Shown piece after piece: positions 58,797 through 64,000 of a DNA stretch of 64,000 bases. The notes under the pieces were generated by a model that saw only the letters and a program-made list of their open reading frames with translations, was not told the DNA's origin and searched no databases. Made by a program: the position numbers and the translations under genes. Origin of the DNA: Pseudomonadota bacterium (lineage in GTDB: Bacteria; Pseudomonadota; Gammaproteobacteria; Steroidobacterales; Steroidobacteraceae); NCBI GenBank assembly GCA_018241505.1, contig JAFEDS010000017.1, forward strand, positions 124,001 to 188,000. Direction: 5' to 3'. Each line of letters starts with the position of its first letter. Position 1 is the first letter of the stretch.

Positions 58797-59348
58797 TCAG
58801 CGCAAGGATTCTGCGAGCAGTAGCCGCGCCTTCTGCCAGTCACGACGCACGGTGCGCTCGGTAACGCCCATTGCCGCGGCTACCTCGCTTTCAGTCATGC
58901 CCGCGAAGTAGCGCATTTCCACGACTCGCGCCAGGCGCTCATCCACTTTCTGCAACTCATCGAGCGCGTCGCTGATTCTGACAACCTGGTCTTCATTGAC
59001 ACTGAGGTTCTCGGCAAACTGCGTGGTGAGCGGCAAGTGCACGGCATCGCCGCCACGGCGCTGCGCCTGGCGCTGCCGTGCAAAGTCAACGATCACTGAA
59101 CGCATGACATGCGCCGCGTAGGAGAAGAAGTAGCCCCGCTCCGCGTTCGACAGGTGGCCGGCCTGCAGGTAACGCATGTAGCTCTCGTGGACGAGAACGG
59201 TTGTGTCCAGCAGGGTATTGCGGCCGCCGCCCTGGAGTTGGGCGCGTGCGCGCGAGCGTAGCTCGTCATAGGCTACGGCAAACAGTTGCGCACGGGCGGT
59301 TTCGTTACCTTCATGCGCTTTTTGCAACAGATCTTTCAGGGGATCCAT
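58797..59348 (-). CDS. ECF sigma factor upstream of kinase
   Basis: A 183-residue kinase-linked ECF sigma factor. The start is ATG 59346-59348 (MDPLKD). Sigma-2: YDELRSRARAQLQGGGRNTLLDTTVLVHESYMRYLQ (parts quoted). Sigma-4: MRYFAGMTESEVAAAMGVTERTVRRDW. It precedes the kinase by 169 bp; that spacer holds a GGGAGC-N11-GCTCCC hairpin at 58700-58722. It is divergent from the HpnB-like gene. Confidence 0.9.
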   Translation of the reverse strand: MDPLKDLLQKAHEGNETARAQLFAVAYDELRSRARAQLQGGGRNTLLDTTVLVHESYMRYLQAGHLSNAERGYFFSYAAHVMRSVIVDFARQRQAQRRGGDAVHLPLTTQFAENLSVNEDQVVRISDALDELQKVDERLARVVEMRYFAGMTESEVAAAMGVTERTVRRDWQKARLLLAESLR

Positions 59349-59411
59349 GCGGCCACCGAACCGGACTTTGCGAGTATCCCACATAACGCATGTCGGTGAT
59401 ATCGTGCGGCC

Positions 59412-60509
59412 ATGATCGCCCTGCTCTCGCTCGTTATCTGGTTATACCTCGTTTTTCTACACGGCCGGTTCTGGTCCTCGAGCCCCGAGCTGCGGCCTGA
59501 GACCGGGGCCGCCACGGCCGCGCTTCCCGACATTGACGTGATCGTGCCCGCGCGCGATGAAGTGGCAACCATCGGTCCGGTCATCGCATCGCTGCTCGCG
59601 CAGGACTATGCCGGGAATTTTCGCGTGATTCTCGTCGACGACAACTCAACTGACGGCACGGCCGCCGCGGCCGGAACCGCGCCCCGGTTGCAGATCCTGC
59701 ACGGGCAGCCGAAGCCGGCAGGTTGGTCAGGCAAGCTGTGGGCGCTGTCGCAAGGTGTTGCGGCGAGCAGCGCGCCTGTCTTGTTGTTTACCGACGCCGA
59801 CATCGTCCACGACCCGAGACACCTCTCAACACTGGTGGCGCGGTTGGATGCGCCGCGTGTCGAGTTGGTGAGCGAGATGGTGCGTTTGAACTGCACGAGC
59901 CTGGCGGAGCGGGCGCTCGTGCCGGCATTCGTGTACTTCTTCCAGATGCTCTATCCGTTCGCCAGTGTCAACAATCCGCGCGCAAAGGTGGCCGGCGCGG
60001 CGGGCGGTACCGTGTTGGTTCGAAGCGATTCGCTGGCCGGCATCGGCGGCATCGAAGCCATCAAGTCAGCCTTGATTGACGACTGCACACTGGCCAAAGC
60101 CATCAAAGGCGTCGGGCCCATCTATCTCGGTCATTCGGGCCTGGCGCGCTCTGTGCGCCCCTATCCGCATTTCGCGGATATCTGGAACATGATAGCGCGC
60201 ACTGCCTTCACACAGCTTCGCTACTCGGCGCCGCTCCTGCTGCTGACACTGGTCGGTCTCACCATCGTGTGGCTCGTACCGGTCGGCGCGCTCGTGTTTG
60301 GAACCGGATGGATCCGCGCGAGTGGCGCCGCAGCGTGTGTGCTCGCCGCTGCGAGCTATGTACCCACTTTGCTGCGCTACGAGCGCAGTCCGCTGTGGGC
60401 TGCGGCGTTGCCGTTGATAGCATTGTTTTACATGGCGGCGACCGTGGGATCCGCGGTGAAGCATTGGTTCGGCCGCGGCAGCCAGTGGAAGAATCGCGCC
60501 TACGGTTGA
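59412..60509 (+). CDS. hpnB: HpnB-like hopanoid-associated glycosyltransferase (GT2)
   Basis: A 365-residue membrane glycosyltransferase of family 2. A single N-terminal helix precedes the catalytic domain with VIVPARDEVATIG, VDDNSTDG and TDADIVHDP (DxD). SGKLWALSQG and C-terminal QWKNRAYG are features of hopene-associated HpnB. It would extend the hopanoid side chain. No hpnH, shc or other hopanoid genes are in the window, so it is an outlying member. The name is a family-based call. Confidence 0.75.
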   Translation: MIALLSLVIWLYLVFLHGRFWSSSPELRPETGAATAALPDIDVIVPARDEVATIGPVIASLLAQDYAGNFRVILVDDNSTDGTAAAAGTAPRLQILHGQPKPAGWSGKLWALSQGVAASSAPVLLFTDADIVHDPRHLSTLVARLDAPRVELVSEMVRLNCTSLAERALVPAFVYFFQMLYPFASVNNPRAKVAGAAGGTVLVRSDSLAGIGGIEAIKSALIDDCTLAKAIKGVGPIYLGHSGLARSVRPYPHFADIWNMIARTAFTQLRYSAPLLLLTLVGLTIVWLVPVGALVFGTGWIRASGAAACVLAAASYVPTLLRYERSPLWAAALPLIALFYMAATVGSAVKHWFGRGSQWKNRAYG

Positions 60510-60602
60510 ATCGGCTGCTGCCGGGCGGCGCGAAGCCGCCCCGGGAATAAACCCGCAAAGGTCCCAGTCTTCTCCTCCAGACCCCTCAACAGGAGATTCA
60601 TC

Positions 60603-61553
60603 GTGTCGCACGATCCCAGGACCACGTCCCGCCGCAACGCATTGAAGTGCATGGCATTCGGCAGTGCCGGTACTCTGTTTGCGTTGTCGGGAGGCATCTT
60701 CACGCCCATCGACCTTGCCGTCGCCGCCGGCACCGACAAGGGGAAAGTGGCCTCGCTGGGCAAACCTTTGTTTGTACAGATCAGCGACACCCACATCGGC
60801 TTCAACAAGGACGCCAACCCGGACGTCCCCGGAACGCTCACCAAGAGCATCGACCTGGTCAACGCCATGCCGGACCAGCCGGCCCTGATCATCCATACCG
60901 GCGACATCACCCACCTGTCAAAGCCCGCTGAATTCGACACGGCACAACAGCTTCTGTCGCGGTTGCGGACCACGGAGCTGCACACAGTTCCGGGCGAGCA
61001 CGACACCAGCGATCCCGGCGTGACGGAGTATTTCAAGCGCTTCGGCAAGGCATCCAACAACAAGGGGTACTACAGTTTCGATCACGCCGGCGTGCACTTC
61101 ATCGCCCTCATCAACGTATTGGAGTTCAAGGCCGGCGGATTGGGAACCCTGGGGCCGGATCAGCTCGCCTGGGTGACTCAGGATCTGAAGGGACGCTCCA
61201 GCAGCACGCCCATTGTTGTGTTCGCCCACATGCCGCTGTGGACGATCTATGAGCCTTGGGGCTGGGGCACCGGGGACGCCGACCAACTGATGAGCCAGTT
61301 GAAACGCTTCGGTTCGGTGACCGTGCTGAACGGCCACATCCACCAGATCGTGCAGAAGGTCGAAGGCAACATCACATTCCACACGGCCCGTTCGACGTCC
61401 TATCCGCAGCCCGTTGCGGGAGTCGGCGCCGGGCCTGGCCCGATGAAAGTCGACGCGGCCCAGTTGCCCGGCATGGTAGGCGTCACGAGCGTGTCGGTGG
61501 CCAAAGGCAAGTCGAAAGGGCTCGTACTCAGCGATTCCTCACTGGCAGGGTGA
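60603..61553 (+). CDS. Tat-exported metallophosphoesterase
   Basis: A 316-residue calcineurin-like phosphoesterase. A twin-arginine signal (TSRRNALK at residues 8-15) directs it to the periplasm. Metal ligands are in ISDTHIG, TGDITH, VPGEHDTS and NGHIHQ; the third motif is GEHD in place of the more common GNHD. GTG 60603 follows AGGAG by 7 bases. It hydrolyses phosphomono- or diesters in family members. A strong terminator follows its stop. Confidence 0.9.
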   Translation: MSHDPRTTSRRNALKCMAFGSAGTLFALSGGIFTPIDLAVAAGTDKGKVASLGKPLFVQISDTHIGFNKDANPDVPGTLTKSIDLVNAMPDQPALIIHTGDITHLSKPAEFDTAQQLLSRLRTTELHTVPGEHDTSDPGVTEYFKRFGKASNNKGYYSFDHAGVHFIALINVLEFKAGGLGTLGPDQLAWVTQDLKGRSSSTPIVVFAHMPLWTIYEPWGWGTGDADQLMSQLKRFGSVTVLNGHIHQIVQKVEGNITFHTARSTSYPQPVAGVGAGPGPMKVDAAQLPGMVGVTSVSVAKGKSKGLVLSDSSLAG

Positions 61554-61568
61554 ATCCCTCGAGTTGTG

Positions 61569-61595
61569 ACGCCCCCGGAGTTGATCCGGGGGCGT
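61569..61595. terminator. Bidirectional intrinsic terminator
   Basis: Perfect 11-bp stem ACGCCCCCGGA / TCCGGGGGCGT with a 5-base loop GTTGA, located 16 bp after the metallophosphoesterase stop and 47 bp before the convergent DUF4136 gene end. There is little T-tract. It probably ends transcription from both sides. Confidence 0.8.
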
Positions 61596-61641
61596 TATCG
61601 GTCCCTGGCGCGGATCCGACCGCCGCGCCGTGCCGGCGGCC

Positions 61642-62235
61642 TCAAGTCTTCGGGTACTTGGAGAAGATCGCCGCTACCGCGTCCTTGATCTTCTTGTCAG
61701 CCTTGTCGCCGGTCACGCCGTTCAGGTTCTGGTCCACGGAGGCATGCCAGATGGCCTGTTTGGTTTTGCCGTCGTAGATATCCACGCCAATGATTCCCTC
61801 CTGGTAGGCATACGGGTAGTCCCAGCCCCATGCACCGTACCCACCCCAGCCGCCGTGGCGCCAGCCCCAGCCATATCCCCAGCCGTAGCCACCGTAGAAG
61901 CCGGGATAGCCGTCCACCACATTGCGCTGACCAATGCCATAGCCCACCAGGCAATCGGCATTTTCAGTGGCCTGATGAACACCCACGGTGCTCAGATTGG
62001 CGGAAATGGCCGCGCGCAGCCGCGCCTCGTTGACGGGGTTGGCGATCGTGCTGCGCAGGGAATCACTGCTGCCATGGAAGGAACCAGCCCAATCGAACGA
62101 CTGGCAGCGAACGGTGCTGGCCAAGGGCTGGTTGACGTCCGACGTCACGCGCAGCGTGGTACACGCACCCAGCCCCAGAGTGGCCGAAACCGCGACAGCG
62201 CACGTTAATGTCTTCTGAATGGCCTGCTTGATCAT
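61642..62235 (-). CDS. DUF4136 lipoprotein
   Basis: A 197-residue lipoprotein. ATG 62235 (MIKQAIQ) is preferred; the earlier open frame has Cys/Arg-rich sequence. The lipobox is LGAC. The DUF4136 fold is recognised from ATENADCLVGYGIG and DKADKKIKDAVAAIFSKYP. A Gly/Tyr/Trp-rich loop (about residues 113-140, GGYGWGYGWGW) is unusual but seen in the family. Anchored in the outer membrane; function unknown. Confidence 0.85.
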   Translation of the reverse strand: MIKQAIQKTLTCAVAVSATLGLGACTTLRVTSDVNQPLASTVRCQSFDWAGSFHGSSDSLRSTIANPVNEARLRAAISANLSTVGVHQATENADCLVGYGIGQRNVVDGYPGFYGGYGWGYGWGWRHGGWGGYGAWGWDYPYAYQEGIIGVDIYDGKTKQAIWHASVDQNLNGVTGDKADKKIKDAVAAIFSKYPKT

Positions 62236-62336
62236 GGCGAAAAACCTCGGGCGATCACCTGGAACGCACCTGCAACACACACTGTTTAGACTACCACCCT
62301 GATAGAAACGCGCAGCTTCAGGGGCGGTTTACCTAA

Positions 62337-64000
62337 TCAGTCGTTCCCCGCCGCCGCGCCGGGGGGCTTTCGATAGCCTTTCACAATCCGGTAGTGAAAA
62401 TCGCGGATGGCGATGCCATCGCGCGAAAGGTAACCGGTCTGAATCGGCCCCACGCTGCTGGCATACGGCACGGTGAGCTCGTCCGCCAGGTCACGGGGAT
62501 CCCAGGCCAGAAGCAACAAGGGACGCTCCCCGATCACGAGCGAAGACGCCCACCTTGCATACATTAGACCCTGGACACCGAACAGGTTCCGGCTGGAAGT
62601 CTCCGCCACCGAGCGGGCGTGGTCCGGTGCGTAGAACGTCAACTGGCTCGCCAGCTCGTAGCGGTCCATGCCCACAATGACCGGCTCCAGGCCGGTTTCC
62701 CGGCGCAGACCGCCGGCAATAGCCTGGACCTGGCGGCCCAGATCCCGCCAGCCTACCGGCACCAGCTCGAGGTGGTCGCTGTAGCCCACTCCCGGCAAAC
62801 CCAACGCGAGATAGTGCAAGCCCGTTCCCAGCAGCAGCATCATGATCACCGCAGTGGGGGTCCAGGCGCTGTGCAGCCACGCCCGGAACCGGCTCACGCC
62901 CGGCTTGCCGAATTCGACAATGGCAGCGGCGAGCGCCGGAACCGCGCCCAGCCAGAGCGCGCCCGTCCAATCGATTTTCACATCGTGGCGGATGCTGAAC
63001 ACCACAAACACCGACAAGGGCACCAGGACCGCGAGCTGCAGAAACAACCAGGCTCGCGACTGGGGGCGGCGGCTGAGGCGCGAAGCGAACGCCGTCACGA
63101 ATCCGGTCGGTGTCAGAAGAACCAGGGCCGATATCAGCAGCCGATGGAAGGAAAAGCGCGGTCGTTCCGCAAGCCGGCGGGACGTCTGGAAGGCGAACGA
63201 AGCCCATTCATGCTGCGCGTTCCAGATGATCACGGGCGAGAAAATCAACGAGGCAATCAGCAGGGCCGCATATGGCTGCCAACGCAGCAGCCAACGGCGT
63301 GACTGCGGGTCCAGCAGCACGAACAGAAACGCCACCGGCACCAGCATGCCGATGGTGTACTTCGAAATGAGGCCCAGGCCGATGCTGACTCCCGCAAACA
63401 ACCAGGCGCGCGGCTGCCCGCCCAGCAACGACCGTTCCAGAAAATAAAGTGTCGCCGACCAGGCGGCGGTCAACGGGGCATCCGGTGTCATCAGCAAGCC
63501 CGCCAGGAAGAAGAACGGCAGCACCTGCAACAACACCAACGCGACCCGGGCGCACTCATCCCCGAACAGGTTGCGCGTCAGCCGGTACGAAAAGAACATG
63601 GCCACGGCGGCACAACACACAGCACCGATGCGCACGCCGAATTCAGCCCCGCCGAACACATGCGTGCCCACCCAGATGAGCCACGCAACCATGGGCGGAT
63701 GATCCAGGTAGCCCAGGTCGAGATGTTGCGAGTAGTTCCAGTAATACGAGTCCTCCGGAAGCAGCTCCAACTGCCCGATGTACAGCAGCCGCAACAGGAA
63801 ACCAACCGCCACAAATCCAAAGACCACACCCGCGTCGCCGATTCTCCAGCTCGTAGTGGCCAGTGAGAACCGGTATCCCGGCAGCGCAACGGCCAGTGTG
63901 ACGAGAATGGCGAACACGATGCCGGCCTGTGGGGACCAGCCCCACACGTGGGTCAACAATCCGAGCACAGCGCCGCGCAGGAATATCGCGACCGCGCTCA
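62337..64000 (-). CDS. GT39-family glycosyltransferase, possible GtrA-like N-terminus (runs off right edge)
   Basis: A polytopic membrane enzyme using polyprenyl-phosphate sugars, open through the right edge of the window. EDSYYWNYSQHLDLGYLDHPP near the first periplasmic loop is the GT39/ArnT-like catalytic site (parts quoted). About ten more helices follow, then a periplasmic C-terminal region. The frame stays open past GTG 63968: the last codons read SAVAIFLRGAVLG, preceded by a codon split by the edge (xTG), which could be the true start. The first helices resemble a GtrA segment. A GT2 or GtrA fusion upstream is possible. Confidence 0.85.
   Translation of the reverse strand, partial: SAVAIFLRGAVLGLLTHVWGWSPQAGIVFAILVTLAVALPGYRFSLATTSWRIGDAGVVFGFVAVGFLLRLLYIGQLELLPEDSYYWNYSQHLDLGYLDHPPMVAWLIWVGTHVFGGAEFGVRIGAVCCAAVAMFFSYRLTRNLFGDECARVALVLLQVLPFFFLAGLLMTPDAPLTAAWSATLYFLERSLLGGQPRAWLFAGVSIGLGLISKYTIGMLVPVAFLFVLLDPQSRRWLLRWQPYAALLIASLIFSPVIIWNAQHEWASFAFQTSRRLAERPRFSFHRLLISALVLLTPTGFVTAFASRLSRRPQSRAWLFLQLAVLVPLSVFVVFSIRHDVKIDWTGALWLGAVPALAAAIVEFGKPGVSRFRAWLHSAWTPTAVIMMLLLGTGLHYLALGLPGVGYSDHLELVPVGWRDLGRQVQAIAGGLRRETGLEPVIVGMDRYELASQLTFYAPDHARSVAETSSRNLFGVQGLMYARWASSLVIGERPLLLLAWDPRDLADELTVPYASSVGPIQTGYLSRDGIAIRDFHYRIVKGYRKPPGAAAGND

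Noticed and set aside
1-64000. tRNA, rRNA, CRISPR, prophage or complete insertion sequence
   Set aside because: None could be recognised: no gap is long enough for rRNA, no direct-repeat array and no transposase motif were found by reading; small tRNAs cannot be fully excluded without a covariance search.

Overview
This window looks like chromosomal DNA from a high-GC, Gram-negative proteobacterium. The pointers are a TonB-dependent receptor, lipoproteins with lipoboxes, a Tat-exported phosphoesterase, an L,D-transpeptidase, an MscS-type channel, ECF sigma factor/Ser-Thr kinase modules and an HpnB-like hopanoid glycosyltransferase. The mix of CaiB/BaiF CoA-transferases, TonB receptor, S9 peptidase and CocE hydrolase resembles Steroidobacteraceae/Nevskiales-type gammaproteobacteria; that placement is inference only. 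Genes are tightly packed, many start and stop codons overlap as ATGA, and no gap exceeds 300 bases. I saw no rRNA, tRNA, CRISPR array or intact insertion sequence.

Layout. 0-6 kb: a CoA-thioester catabolic cluster. A citryl-CoA-lyase-like protein, a CaiB/BaiF CoA-transferase and a TonB receptor (cut by the left edge) form a minus-strand operon behind two TTTCG-N5-CGAAA palindromes; an alpha/beta hydrolase and a second CoA-transferase lie next to it. 6-8 kb: ArsR regulator, SRPBCC protein and ClpP-like protease in one overlapping operon, then an SDR. 8-20 kb: exported hydrolases and housekeeping enzymes (S9 peptidase, TrmO, CocE hydrolase, FAD oxidoreductase, ArsC-like, esterase, LysM-L,D-transpeptidase, OsmC), plus an odd Gly/Ala-rich protein with a C-terminal GFA domain. 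20.5-28.6 kb: EamA exporter, then a translationally coupled RDD-RDD-SpoIIM-membrane protein-DUF4129-DUF4350-MoxR-DUF58 operon. 28.5-34 kb: a subtilisin-like protein lacking recognisable Asp and His of the triad, a cytochrome c, and an ECF sigma factor coupled to a TPR kinase with an HAD instead of HRD loop.

34-49 kb: metabolic genes (FAD oxidoreductase, DsbA-like, MFS, PLP deaminase-like, LysR with an NmrA-like reductase and a flavin-binding protein, hydrolase), a fatty-acid desaturase coupled to a cytosolic PhnD-like protein, a double-PAS cytoplasmic chemoreceptor, an acyl-CoA dehydrogenase, and a second PhnD-like protein with a TPR lipoprotein. 49-54 kb: RND/MMPL transporter, MscS channel, HAD hydrolase. 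54-59.4 kb: an orphan AbiEi/DUF6088-type antitoxin-like gene, a methyltransferase remnant, and a signalling cassette in which one TPR kinase lies between two ECF sigma factors with a 65-residue linker ORF. 59.4-64 kb: HpnB-like glycosyltransferase, Tat phosphoesterase, a strong bidirectional terminator, a DUF4136 lipoprotein and a GT39 glycosyltransferase that runs off the right edge.

The most unusual items are the dual-ECF kinase cassette, the HAD kinase, the subtilisin-like protein with altered active site, the Gly/Ala-GFA fusion and the palindrome-paired CoA-transferase operon. None can be called a new system from sequence reading alone.
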